NCBI GenBank assembly: GCA_006503535.1
Contig: QYRS01000003.1
Coordinates: forward strand, 1,550,001 to 1,614,000
DNA: 64,000 nt
Direction: 5' to 3'
Origin: Arthrinium phaeospermum
Taxonomy: Eukaryota; Ascomycota; Sordariomycetes; Amphisphaeriales; Apiosporaceae
Shown here: positions 11,501-23,099 of the stretch, piece after piece
Layout: every line of letters begins with the position of its first letter
Position numbering within the stretch: the first letter of the stretch is position 1
Notes under the pieces: generated by a model
The model's input: the letters and a program-made list of their open reading frames with translations, nothing else
The model's database searches: none
Told to the model about the DNA's origin: nothing
Program-made: the position numbers and the translations under genes

Positions 11501-14500
11501 GTGTCGGGCAATTAAATCTCCATCTCTGTGCTTCTCGATTCCTTCAGGAATGCATCACTACCACGTCACTTTGGTTATCCAGCCTTTCCGTGTGTGGTTG
11601 GTTGGGCGGTGTGGACTTTGGTTGCCCCGTATCTCCGGCGATTGGGGTACTTGCGCCGATACCAAGGGCCTGGGCCTTCGCGGAACTGATCGTCCAGAAA
11701 AACCCACGGCTATCATTTCACCAGCGTCAGTTGACAGGCGGACTACTACGGACTACAGTAAGAAGCAGTGGATGATCCTCATATACCTATCCCCAACACA
11801 CACGTCTGGGCTAGCATCGTCCAGGCAGCCAAGTGTGTGGCCAACTCTTGTCAAATTCGCCATTCGAATAACTGCGCCGGCGATCACCTCCCCCTTGCCC
11901 CCTCCGCTGATTTCCCCATGCGCTGTTCCCGATTTTGAGCATGGGATTCTAGGATTCAAGTGTGTGAGTTGTTAATTCCCCATTTAGGCTGGCCCTTATC
12001 GCCACACTCGCTCATGTGTCAGGTGTCTTCGCCTGGCAGGGAGAGTTAGAGTCGGGTACCGCTCGCTCCCTTGCTGCTGTTGTCTTATCAGTAGAAGTCT
12101 TATGCCTTGAGCGTTTCCCCTAGACCTCTGCCCATATTAGAAGGGGAAGCGGCATAGGTGATCTATTTACTTTCCTAGTAGATGCTGCCGCTCCGCCGGA
12201 TGCCTTCCGATGGAAATGTTTAGGGGAGGCTTTCCTCCGTCATGCACGCACTAATGGCAGCAGTGCCTGTCAAATCGTGCATATCAAGGAGATCCGGCCA
12301 GTTACGTTAAATATGCGGGGAGTGTCTATCGCTTGTCTATTCCCATGTTGTCTCGTATGCAAGGTTGAGGTCTGGCCAGCCGGTTTGCGGGAGCACTTGA
12401 CCAATCCACGTTGCAAACCAAGCGAAGTGTAGCCTACCCGGCGTTAGCACGTAGGCAGCCGTCGGCCAACGGGGATAAAATAAGGAAAATTGTCTCAAAG
12501 AACGTGGGTGGGCAGAAGAACATTGGCTGAACGGCTCTGAGCAGTTCACCAATGGCTGCCGGGCTGATCAGTGAGTTGGTTGTTGATGTCCAACTCTCCC
12601 CCAGAGACCGAAAGACTCGCTACACGTGGTTAAGATGCTGGTGAACAGAGACGATGGTTGCAACAGTTCTTTGAACGGTGAATATTAGTCGTATTCCACT
12701 AGATTTAGCGAGCGTTCTAGGCTTTAGCAATCCTACCGGCAACTGCGTGAAGCACCTACTAATGTAGATAGATGCATGTATGTGTACGCGCAATGAGGCA
12801 CTCGGCCCACCATCGTAAGTGCGTGTATACATCGTTCTTCAGCCCTGCATACGTTGAGAAGCTCCCTCTCAGCATCGGAGTTACCTTGGAGCCTTGGGAG
12901 CATATCGTGACATCGACTACCTATATGGAGCTCATAGGTCTTAATGGGGGCGCATGCGACGATGTTTCATCGTCCGCGCCGGACAGCTCAGCTGAGTGGG
13001 GGCTTTCGCTCTCTCGGGATTGAAGACAGCAATAAACAGTCCATTTCCTCGGCCCTTTCCACGCGGCCTCTCTGGCATAAACCTGCACTGGCACCCAACG
13101 CAGGATATCATGCGTTCCTTGGGCCGTTTTCTAACAGCCTTGACTGAACTGTCGCAACCGGCCCCGTGTCGCCTTGGCTCGTGGCTGCGAAGCCTAGGGG
13201 AGAAATCGCCTCGCATGCTTTGCCAGACTCGGCTTCGCGCTCTCTCGTTCACGATCCGCAGGCTTTTCGGTCTTGGCATCATAACTCTTATCTCGTGACA
13301 AGCGAAGACAAGGAACGATTCGGTTGAAATTCAGGCGGGACGAGGCAGCGCCCACAACCGGGTTTCCGCCGCCTGTATGGCTGCCTCGTGTTGTTGTCCG
13401 GGAAGCAAGACCCTCCAAAAGGATTGCTTTCGCCTCGAAAAATAAAACACCCACCCCGACCAGCTTGGGTTTCCTCCAAGAGGGCTCTGGGCGAGCATGC
13501 GACACATCCATCAAGGAAGTACGATTGATTTGTTCTACTGGCCACACTACAGTTCTCTCCTACACATGCTTTTATTCTCTTCCAGGGTATGTCAGCCGTC
13601 TTGCCCTGCGCTAATATGCATAGGAGAACATCGGGAAGAGTTGTCACAACTATGGGTTCAGCAAGCCTACAGATACTTCAGGAGCCGCACCCTTTCAAAA
13701 CCATACAGGCACCTATCCAACGAATCATCTCACTACGAACTACTCAACGGGCCAAGTCACTTCTTGACCCAATCATCGAGAGACAGCATACCAAGGCATG
13801 TTGCCAGAGCGCCGATATGACGCTGAGATGTGTGCCGCCACTCTGGTGAAGCTCTACAGGAAGGCGCAGTAGACATATCTTCTTGGAGATTCCGGGCACG
13901 CATTTCTGGCACACTCATCATTACCAATGCACAGCACGTGGGAAAGGGGTCATCAAGACAACCAAAAGCGATCAAGAATAATCAATCGCCAGCGTAGACC
14001 AACGGATGGCATCGCGGTTCTCGGCGAGCTTGTTAAACAGCGTTCATTCTCAAGAGGCTCTCACTTACCGGGTATCGGTATGGCACGGGCTGCCAACGAA
14101 GTCCCTTGTACACTGGGGGTCAGACTTGGTGAACTGGACTGCTTATATTCTCTACGCCAGACGAAATGGTAATTTGACGTGACGATCTGTGTGGTGATGG
14201 TAACCACCTCGCTTTCAAGCTTTTCTATTAATTGGCCGCTGACCCAGAAATTGGCGTTACATCTTCGAGGGTCATATGCGCCATGCGCAGCCACAACCGT
14301 GATCATGGTGCGTGTAGGTATCGTCTTTGGGCCAAGTCTAGATCGTGTGGCTTGTAGAGAGATTGCCGGACTCGGAAGCTACGTCAGCCGGGTTGAGGCC
14401 CTCGAGGAGCGCGATACTAGTATCGATTTTGGCTTCACGGACGATGCAGGGTGTCTATGCTAGATGTTTCTTTGACACGGCTGGTATCACATGATCCCCT

Positions 14501-15860
14501 GGTATCGATGCATCGTCCTAACCTAGACTTGGCTTACATGCATATCTGGATAGATCATATGAACATCGGTATCCGGAATCGTATGCTCAAACTGAACATG
14601 CTTAGACTCCATTACCACAAAAAGGGCAATGAGTAGACCGTTTGGTAGTCAGCGAGAAGTAAAGGAGTAGAACGTTCGAGATGATATTGAGATCGAGGCT
14701 AGACAAGGTAGATGGGAGATGGCTAATTGCCTACATAAATGGATGCCATGTATACATGCACTTATGTAAGCCATATGCCAACACCCACGCGAACATATGT
14801 GGACTTGAATGCATGTGCCATCATGTCCTCCCTCCATTTGAAGCAGGTATTTGGAATTTGACCATACGTGTAATTAATGGTATCTACCTACCGTACATGC
14901 GCATGTATTCGTCCGGACGCATTGAGTTGAAGCATGTTTTGAAATGTTTCGCGCAGGTTGTTTCAGCTGTCCCCCCCAGCTGGAAGACTTGAACGCCCTA
15001 CCTAAATTTTTGCCTCGACGTTAGCGCAGCAGAGGCGCAGATGCGCAGATGCACTCGAGCCTTTTGCATGCGTTGCACCTGCAAACGGGTAATGCAGGTA
15101 GAAAACCGCTCTTTCTAGTTAGGCGCTATTAACGCTTGCAGCAAGAAGAGCCCACCTAACCCAACTAAACACGCCCAGCGGCTCCGCGAGCCAGCCTCCC
15201 TCGTGCCTTCCCCCTTCCACAATGCTACATGTACAGTACATTACCCCAATCTCCAAAAAGACCCAATTGAACCCAACGCCTTCTGAATTTGCGAGGTTCG
15301 TTGATCAATACATGCATGGTATCGGGGCAGGTCTTGTCGCCCAAAGTCTGGTAGGATTTGTCGTCATCCTTCCATTTTCTTCACTTGACTTCTCATGATA
15401 CCCTTTTTATTATTGCAATAAGTAGACACTTTGCGGGACGTGGTTATTGTCGTCGTTATTGCAAAAGTCGCGACAAACCTTCATTCGTTCTCCCCATAGG
15501 CTAGAGCCTAATCAAATACCTGACGTTCGTTTCCCCATCTGTTTCTATCTTGCGCTGCGCTTCGCAAGTGGCTTGCCGCCGGTTGCGTGCTCAGTGCGTC
15601 ACTTGCTTCTGTTTGAGGCCCGTGATCCGACCGATTCGTCCTGAGCTGTTTGACGATACAGTGTTTGTATCAAGTCGCCCGCCCACCTGACGAGCAACAG
15701 GGGCGCCGTCTGCGCTCCGTCGTTGTATGATACTTCTTAGTCTTGACACACCCTCCATCATCTTTACCAGCGTTACTTCGGGAATCTCACCGTCTATGTT
15801 CCTCCGCCGAGAACATCAGCACATCAGCGACCCCCTCCAACATACACAGCCAACGCCATC
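8533..15860. other. 7.3-kb gene-free divergent intergenic region
   Basis: Between the starts of two divergent genes. The open frames present (for example 163 and 141 codons near 11.3-12.0 kb, and 119 codons on the minus strand near 13.3-13.6 kb) have no recognisable motif, no consistent splice-joined extension and unremarkable composition. TACCTACC-type motifs recur (about 10217, 11080-11100, 11190, 14883). I see no terminal repeats, transposase-like frame or strongly AT-rich block suggesting RIP. Long promoters and leaders of the flanking genes, or unannotated noncoding transcripts, are the simplest contents. Confidence 0.5.
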
Positions 15861-18800
15861 ATGCATCGCGTCTCGCCAGATCTAACCAATCCGTCTCGGA
15901 ATATTGAGGAGTCAAATGGCGACCCGTTGCCTGCTGCCCTAGACTCGGACATGGAATTGTCTCCCCCTCTGGAAGAGGAGGATCAGGAGAGACAGTATAC
16001 CCCACCCCCACGGATTGCCGCACGTTTCTACCGTCCGACCCAAAACCGCCGCAAGGACTCCGCTGCCTCGTCCCGTAGGAACTCCATTTCCTCTGCACAT
16101 TCACGCTCGTCCCACGGCTTCAGCCGTCGTGATGGTCCACAGAGCAAGTATGTTGCTCAACAGTTGCGCCGCGCCTCCATATTAGAGGACCGCAAAGCGC
16201 GTCTGGCCGACAGGGCCGCTCATGCCGAGAAAGTACGACTTAGAGCCGCGATGGCCAAAGCCGGCCAACAAAAGATATCCAACTCCGAAGAGCGCGCATT
16301 AGCTGCTGCCCAGGCCAGAGAGAGTAAGCTTGCTGAGATTGTGGCCGCATGCGCAGAAGAGGTCAAGAGAGCCAAAGCTGTCGCCGAGTCCATGAAGGAG
16401 AAGAGGGAGAAGGAACTCCGTAAAATGAAGCTGCAAATGGAAGAGCGCCATGCAGAAGCAGAGAAGAGGCGAGAGGAGCTGCGTAGCAAACATACTTCGA
16501 AGCGATCAAGGGGTCATAGCATGACCACCAAGAAGCCCGATGTCGATGGTCTACCCGATGTGCAAGGGCAGGAGGAGCCGGAGCCGGAGCCTTCTGCAAT
16601 GACGGACGAGGATGCTGCATCCAAGATTCAGTGGTGGTGGAGAGGCCTACTCAGAAGGCAAGCTGTACAAAAGTTCTCGGAACTTGGTCTAACAATCGAC
16701 GGCGTGAGAGACACTTCGTTTGAGCAAGTTGTTGATCTGCTTGCCGAGGAAAACGTTCTCATGACTACGGCGCTAGTACTTCGCTTGTGTGGCTTGAAAG
16801 AGGGCGAAGCAGGCTCCGTCAACGAGATGGCCGCTGTCCGAACTTTCCTGGGTGCATTCTTGATTCTAGGCCACCCCACCCAGGTGCTGAGTAATAAGGA
16901 TAACAAAGGGGACCAGGAGCAGGTTGGATCCTCACAAGGTCAACCCATTCCTCGTGATGATCTGGCTAATCCTCAGTTGCAGGACCTCGTCGGCAAGGCT
17001 CGGGACCTTTTGATCTCCTTCGAGACTATCCTGTCCAGGCTTACATATCTCAACAACTATACGCCACCTCCAGCGCTGGAAGGAGCCCTGCCAGAGGCCT
17101 ATGCCACATTTCACAATGCATTCATTGCATGGAAAGCTCGCGACTCGAATGCCCTGATCGAGGTCATGATCTTACAGTTTGTCGAGCTCGACGCAATCTT
17201 GCAGACTGTCCAGGATGGGACAGAAGAACATGTAACCGAGTCATATCGTCAGAGCGTTAAGGACCATCAAGTCATGTTGATGGTCCGGATCAAGCGCCTT
17301 GCAGGCGCTCAGCAGGGTAAGAAGTTGATCGTCGACGCCATCAACGAAGCCAGAAGAGCACGCGCGGCCAACAAACCAACTGGAGACACGAAGCCACGAG
17401 CGACTGGGGATTCCCTTGGCCGCGATGGTTCCGCTTCAGAGGATCACACAGCAGCAGAGGAGGAAGTCCTAAGAAGTCTAAACAGGCTCACACCCCCTTC
17501 CACGCCGCAGAGCAAGCCGCAAAGCAAGGAACTGAAATTGGAGATCCCTCATATGATATACCCTCCCATCTTACCCGACAATCGCGTCATCGTTCATGAG
17601 CTTGCAATGAATCGAGAGTATCGGATAGAATATGAACATTTTCAAGAGCAGCATAAGCTACGAATGGACCCTCTCTTCCAGGATCTGAAGTCCGGCACAA
17701 GAAACGAGGAAAAGGAGTTCCACTATCTCGTCGTCATGGCGCATTACATCAAAGACCGCCTACAACATCTAGTCAAGGATGGTTCGCCAATGTACACATT
17801 CATTGGCGAGATCCTAGACACCGAGGTGGCGCAACGGCAGTTCTTAGCAGGCAGCTTCTCCTACGAGAAGTTCTTCTCATCCATGGGCGCATTGCTACCT
17901 AAACTGTGCGCCCCTGTCCGCGATGAAGAAGTGAAGGAATTGGCCGAGAAGAAGCTCGCAGAAGGTCACGTTGTTGACCGTCTCGAAGCTCTCATATCCT
18001 TCATCGACGCAATGCTGTACGATTATGCAAACTACATGATGCAGGTAGCGGCACCGAGCCTGCTTGAGCATGCCTCTTCATACGAAACCAAGCGATTCGC
18101 GGAAGAACTGGACAAAGGCACATTCACACTGGCGCAAGCAGAGGCCTCTTGGCGATCCGCCCGCCGTAAAGTGCACACCGAGGCTATGCGTCGCGACCCA
18201 GAGGGGGTCAACCATCCAAAGCTGCGACCCACGCCAGACAAGATCTACTGGCAGATGCTGCTGGACGAGTTTACACAGCCCTCGCCAGATCCTGCAACTA
18301 TCCCAGAGCCGCTCGGTTTGGATATCAAGCGACGTGCGAGGCTGGGACGGCAGACCCTGCAAATTGTGACTGCGGGAGCGATTCTGTTACAATGCAAGAA
18401 CATGCTGAAGCGCGATGTGCGTACCCCATGGAGAACAGAAGCTGGCCGGATCTTTACAGTGCTTGAGGCTATAGATGACAGCAAGAAGCCCTTGGAGCAA
18501 GCTGCAGCTATCGATGGAATCATGGCAGCTCTCGAAGCGGGTCGTTCTATGCCGCAAGCTACCAAGGGCCATCTTCGTGCTCTTGTGACAAAACTCCTTA
18601 TTGCGAGTGCCGAAGCGAAGCGTGTCAACTCGGAGCCAAGAGAACCCGTGCTGCGATTGCTGCTCACTCGTGTCAAGGGGCATATATTGTCGAGGTTGCA
18701 GGCGGGATCTGCAAGCGAGAAGGTTAAGGCCACGAGCGCTGCTGGCGAAAAACTGGCGGGACTTGGTCTGCCAGAATTCGTAGAAAGGGTTAGGGAGATG

Positions 18801-18905
18801 GTGGAAGAGACCGCCAGAGCCGGCGCAGTGGATCGAGAGGCACATGGCCTCTGGTGGGAGACGGTTGCTGATCAGGCCGACAAGGAAGCCGCGACCTCGG
18901 CCTGA
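15861..18905 (+). CDS. Tcp11-domain protein (Sok1-like) with IQ-like motif
   Basis: Intronless, 1014 residues. The N-terminus (1-100) is basic and Ser-rich, followed by a long charged helical/coiled-coil stretch (about 100-215). An IQ-like motif at about 252-272 (SKIQWWWRGLLRR) resembles calmodulin-binding IQ sequences. The second half (about 560-990) matches the Tcp11 family, with helices such as LEALISFIDAMLYDYANYM and a basic LLLTRVKGHIL segment. Relatives include mammalian t-complex protein 11 and yeast Sok1, a suppressor of loss of protein kinase A. The biochemical activity of the family is not settled. Calmodulin binding is inference from the single IQ-like motif. The start ATG at 15861 follows a CA-rich leader, and the frame is closed upstream nearby. 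Confidence 0.85.
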   Translation: MHRVSPDLTNPSRNIEESNGDPLPAALDSDMELSPPLEEEDQERQYTPPPRIAARFYRPTQNRRKDSAASSRRNSISSAHSRSSHGFSRRDGPQSKYVAQQLRRASILEDRKARLADRAAHAEKVRLRAAMAKAGQQKISNSEERALAAAQARESKLAEIVAACAEEVKRAKAVAESMKEKREKELRKMKLQMEERHAEAEKRREELRSKHTSKRSRGHSMTTKKPDVDGLPDVQGQEEPEPEPSAMTDEDAASKIQWWWRGLLRRQAVQKFSELGLTIDGVRDTSFEQVVDLLAEENVLMTTALVLRLCGLKEGEAGSVNEMAAVRTFLGAFLILGHPTQVLSNKDNKGDQEQVGSSQGQPIPRDDLANPQLQDLVGKARDLLISFETILSRLTYLNNYTPPPALEGALPEAYATFHNAFIAWKARDSNALIEVMILQFVELDAILQTVQDGTEEHVTESYRQSVKDHQVMLMVRIKRLAGAQQGKKLIVDAINEARRARAANKPTGDTKPRATGDSLGRDGSASEDHTAAEEEVLRSLNRLTPPSTPQSKPQSKELKLEIPHMIYPPILPDNRVIVHELAMNREYRIEYEHFQEQHKLRMDPLFQDLKSGTRNEEKEFHYLVVMAHYIKDRLQHLVKDGSPMYTFIGEILDTEVAQRQFLAGSFSYEKFFSSMGALLPKLCAPVRDEEVKELAEKKLAEGHVVDRLEALISFIDAMLYDYANYMMQVAAPSLLEHASSYETKRFAEELDKGTFTLAQAEASWRSARRKVHTEAMRRDPEGVNHPKLRPTPDKIYWQMLLDEFTQPSPDPATIPEPLGLDIKRRARLGRQTLQIVTAGAILLQCKNMLKRDVRTPWRTEAGRIFTVLEAIDDSKKPLEQAAAIDGIMAALEAGRSMPQATKGHLRALVTKLLIASAEAKRVNSEPREPVLRLLLTRVKGHILSRLQAGSASEKVKATSAAGEKLAGLGLPEFVERVREMVEETARAGAVDREAHGLWWETVADQADKEAATSA

Positions 18906-19832
18906 ACAACCCTGTATGAACGTAGAAGCATGGCGGTGGTTTTGATATGGAACAGATGGTTTGCTTTCGGTTCTGCGGCTCGTCGCTGTAGCCGCGTATA
19001 CGCTTTGCAGGATGTATTGTGCATATTTGGGACTTCTGGTACATAAGGTGGCATGGAATTGGGCAAGGGGCATCGGCGTTTAGGGTGGCTTTCAGGGAAA
19101 TTACCTCTTTGCTGGATGGCTGCTTTTCCTTCCATTTCCTTCTTTCTTTCTTTTCTCTCTCTCAGGGAGACGGCTGGGAAAGCGATTATGCATGAGATTA
19201 ACGACATGGACTTTGGGGCTTATCAGAATATTGCTATATTATATGAAGCGATGACCACTGGGGTTTTGTATGGTATCAAATACGATATATCGCTTTGACT
19301 TTTCGCTGTCGTGTGCTCGAACCCGGCCGGCTGAACGTGGCGTTGGAATGCCGTTTTCAGGTAACCGCAAAGTGCAACACAACATCAGTACGAATCTCCT
19401 GAACTGCAAAAGCATTGATTCGACCGAGTTATAACAATGAAAAGCATTGCGGTCACGATTGCCTCTTCTCTTGCCGTCCATTCTGCTGTTCGCAGTTAAT
19501 GTAGCAATGTACTTATGTATTTCATCAGGGCTGCTTAAGTGGCCACGTGGGTACGCGCTTGACCAGCAGTGGAGGCACCGACAAACGCGATGACTAGCAG
19601 CCTGTCTCCCTGTCAACTACACATGTGACATATTCAACCGACCAAAGCCATACTATCGAGAAAGCTCCGATCTCACTAATTGGACTGGGGGAATGGGCTA
19701 ATTTCCTCACTCTGGGCAATACTTAACCTGATGGGTCGTCATAATCCTCGCTACACCGATCACCCAGTTGAATGATTTCATTGATGACAAACCCCACCAT
19801 TCTCTAAACTTCATTCAGTACCAAGGGCCAAG
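18906..19832. other. Intergenic region between the tcp11-like gene and mre11
   Basis: The 3' region of the Tcp11-like gene and the promoter of mre11, transcribed in tandem. No coding signal was recognised. A TTC/TTTC-rich pyrimidine patch lies near 19130-19165. Confidence 0.6.
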
Positions 19833-22203
19833 ATGGCTGCGTCCGAGCTTACAGGTACTAGCTGGCTATGGGAACCCGTCAACTATGGCTTTTGCTGAAT
19901 ATATCACAGAGGCGGACACGATCCGCATCCTAGTCGCTACGGACAATCATGTCGGTTATGGCGAGCGGGACCCCATACGGAAGGACGACAGCTGGAAGTC
20001 TTTCGATGAGATTCTTCAGCTTGCCCGCAAACAAGATGTCGGTTATTCCGTTAAGCCGTAGGAGCTGATTGCTGATTGATAACTAGGTTGATATGGTGCT
20101 GCTCGCCGGTGACCTTTTCCATGAGAACAAGCCTTCAAGGCCCGCCATGTTTCAGGTCATGAGATCGCTACGGAAGAACTGCCTGGGCATGAAGCCCGTC
20201 CAGCTGCAGTTTTTAAGTGATGCGGTCGATGTCTTCCACGGCGCTTTCAGCCATGTTAACTATGAAGACCCGGATATCAACATCTCCATTCCCGTCTTCT
20301 CTATCCACGGCAACCACGATGACCCTTCGGGAGACGGCAACTACTGCTCGTTGGACCTTCTCCAGGTTTCTGGTCTCGTGAACTACTTTGGGCGCGTCCC
20401 CGAAGTGGATAACATATCGGTGAAGCCGGTTCTCCTGCAGAAAGGCTCGACCAAGCTTGCCTTGTACGGGCTGAGCAACGTGAGAGACGAGCGCATGTAT
20501 AGAACCTTCCGAGACCATCACGTCAAATGGTTTCGTCCCAACGTGCAGACGAGCGATTGGTTCAACTTGTTGGCGGTACACCAGAACCACCATGCCCACA
20601 CGGCTACCAGCTACCTGCCCGAGAACGCACTTCCCGAGTGGCTAGACTTGGTGGTATGGGGCCATGAACATGAATGTCTTATCGACCCCACGCTCAACCC
20701 CGAGACGGGCTTCCACGTTATGCAGCCCGGATCTTCGGTAGCAACATCTCTTGTGCCTGGCGAGGCGGTGGCCAAACACGTGGCCATTCTTAACGTGACA
20801 GGGAAGGAGTTCAAGGTGGAGAAACACCGTATCAAGTCTGTTCGACCATTTGTCACCAGAGAAATCGTACTCGCCAAAGATGACAGGTTCAAAGCCTTGG
20901 CAAAACGAAAGGACAATCGGTCGGAAATCACACGAAAGCTGATGGAAGTCGTCGAAGAGATGATCGCAGAGGCGAACGAGGATTGGGCTTCGATACAAGA
21001 CCAGAACGAGGACCAGGAAGAGGGCGAGGACGAAGAACATGACGAGGCACCGCTGCCATTGATACGCCTAAAGGTCGAGTATACACCGCCAGAAGGCGGC
21101 CAATTCGACTGTGAGAACCCACAGCGTTTCTCAAACCGGTTTGCGGGAAAAGTTGCCAACACCCATGATGTCGTTTATTTCTACAAAAAGAAGACCATCC
21201 AGCGTATGTTGCATTCGGACCTACTACGACAGGATTCTTATACTGACCCTACCTAGGCAAGGAGAAGATCGAGGAGATATCGGAAGAGACCCTAGCCGAA
21301 CTGGGTCTAAACGCCATTGAAGTCGACCGTCTCGTCGCCGAGTACTTTGAGAAGCAAACACTCAAGATTTTGCCACAGGCACCGTTCAACGACGCAGTGA
21401 CGCAGTTCGTGAGCAAAGACGACAAGCATGTAATGGAACAGTTTGTCGATGACCAGCTTACCACCCAGGTCAAGCAGATGATGTCGCTCAACGACGATAA
21501 TGATGATGACGAGGAGATACTCAACATCATGAGGAAGATCAAAGCCCGAGAAGAGAAGCAGTTCAAGGCAGGCGAACTCAAGACCAGACGCAGAATTGTC
21601 AAACCAAAGCCCGACGGTTGGGACTCGGACCTCGAAGGCCACTGGGAAGACCAAGAGGGAGTTATTACGATCGTAGACGATCAGGGTGACAAGTCGCAAC
21701 CAGCGAAGACCCAAGGTCGAGCCAAAGGAAGGAACCAGGATGATGATGATGACCTGGAGATGGATCTAGACGACGAGGTTGTAGAAGACTCAGCACCCAA
21801 GAAGAAAGGTCGGCCGGCCAAGAAACCGGCGGCCAAGGCTGCGCCTTCCAAGGCAGCAGCGAAGAAGGCCCCTGCCAAGGGCCGGGGACGCAAGACAGGG
21901 CCTTTTGTGGATGAGGACGATGATGAAGACGACGATGTCATCATGGACGACGACGAGCCGCCAGCGCCCCCACCGAAACGGGGAGCAGCCGCAAAATCGC
22001 AACCAGCCCGGTCTCAGCCGACCCGTTCTCGGCCGGCGCGAGCAGCAGCCGCCACTACTTCGAAGCGGCAAACCCAGCTTAACTTCTCGTCACAGAAGGG
22101 GTCACAGGCGAACGCGCTTGAGATCAGTGACGATGAGATATCGGACGACGACGACGACCCGTTCGAGACGATGCCGACGAAGAAGTCGACAAGGAAACGA
22201 TGA
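19833..22203 (+). CDS. mre11: Double-strand break repair nuclease Mre11
   Basis: Four exons, 19833..19854, 19910..20037, 20087..21203 and 21257..22203, give 737 residues. Introns are short (55, 49, 53 nt). All phosphoesterase motifs are present: TDNHVGY (about 18-24), [10 protein letters not shown] (58-67), GNHDDP (125-130), HQNHHAHT (215-222) and WGHEHEC (241-247). The Mre11 DNA-binding domain follows. The C-terminus (about 560-737) has alternating acidic and Lys/Ala/Pro-rich blocks and an [11 protein letters not shown] region, as in other fungal Mre11 tails. Mre11 is the Mn2+-dependent nuclease of the Mre11-Rad50-Nbs1 complex, which processes double-strand breaks and activates Tel1/ATM. The start is uncertain: the model uses a 7-codon first exon (MAASELT) joined to EADTIRIL. 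An alternative unspliced ATG at 19885 would give [16 protein letters not shown]. The second intron's donor is weak (GTCGGT) but restores [11 protein letters not shown]. Confidence 0.95.
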
Positions 22204-23099
22204 TGTGATATTGTGCATGTCTTATAGCATTGGGGAGCAGATGGATAACACTTTGCCTTCATTACTGCCCTTCTATCCAAGCCTAAATAGATAAAGTAGG
22301 TAAAAACTGTGGAAGAGGTTGGGTAGCCATATCGCTCTAGCTTGCAGCGTGCACTTCACTGGCTTCCGTCAAGACAAGTACCTGAGTTAGGTGACATTCA
22401 TAGTTGATCACCGAATTAACGACAACTTCATGCCAGTAAAAAACCCAAACGATATCTACAGTCACACTGATCTTGGGCGTGCATGTCATGTTGCTGTACA
22501 ACGCCATTGGACAGGAGCCAATCCCGAGAGGAGACCCCACCAGCCCACCTGGCTTCCCAGGCCCAACTGCCAACCACCCGCTCCGACGTTTAACCGACCC
22601 AGTTCTGGCCTGTCAAAACCAAGTTTTGGCGCCGAGAATTTTTGGATTTTTCTTTCCTCTTTCCTATAACAAAATTGTACCTGAGCACACTTTATTGTAG
22701 GTGAGCTTGAGCAAGGATCGCGATTAACCTCGCGTTTCCTCTGCTGTCAATCGAGTCTATCCTCTATCTTGTGCCCTAGAGCATATATAACTACGCCGTT
22801 ATGGAAGCATGAGAGGGACGCCTTCTGGCTCCCGAGGATCTATGCCTCTTACCGCCGGTCGTAACATTCCGATTTCAATAAGAATTATCGCGTTCGTAGC
22901 AAGCCTGGTTGCCAGGCTTAGTGACTGCATTGAGGGAAAGGTAGCCTATCTAAACTGGCACCTACATCTGGCAGCGTGCATATGCTACTTTGCACGGAAC
23001 TCGTGAACGCAAAGCAAAGATCATATCCCGCCAGGAACATTACAGTGGGTAGCATGATTGATGTCTGCACATACGCAGTGCTACGTATGTACGCTACGC
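22204..23099. other. Convergent 3' regions of mre11 and the Na+/H+ exchanger gene
   Basis: Nearly 0.9 kb between converging genes with only short unconvincing open frames. Moderately AT-rich in parts (about 22660-22800). I see no feature beyond likely 3' UTRs. Confidence 0.55.

Noticed and set aside
11284..11975. Overlapping 163- and 141-codon frames in the 7.3-kb gap.
   Set aside because: No motif, no splice-joined extension; two overlapping frames equally open argues against real coding.
19316..19345. CTCGAACCC, resembling a minus-strand tRNA T-arm.
   Set aside because: No acceptor, D- or anticodon stem could be folded around it.
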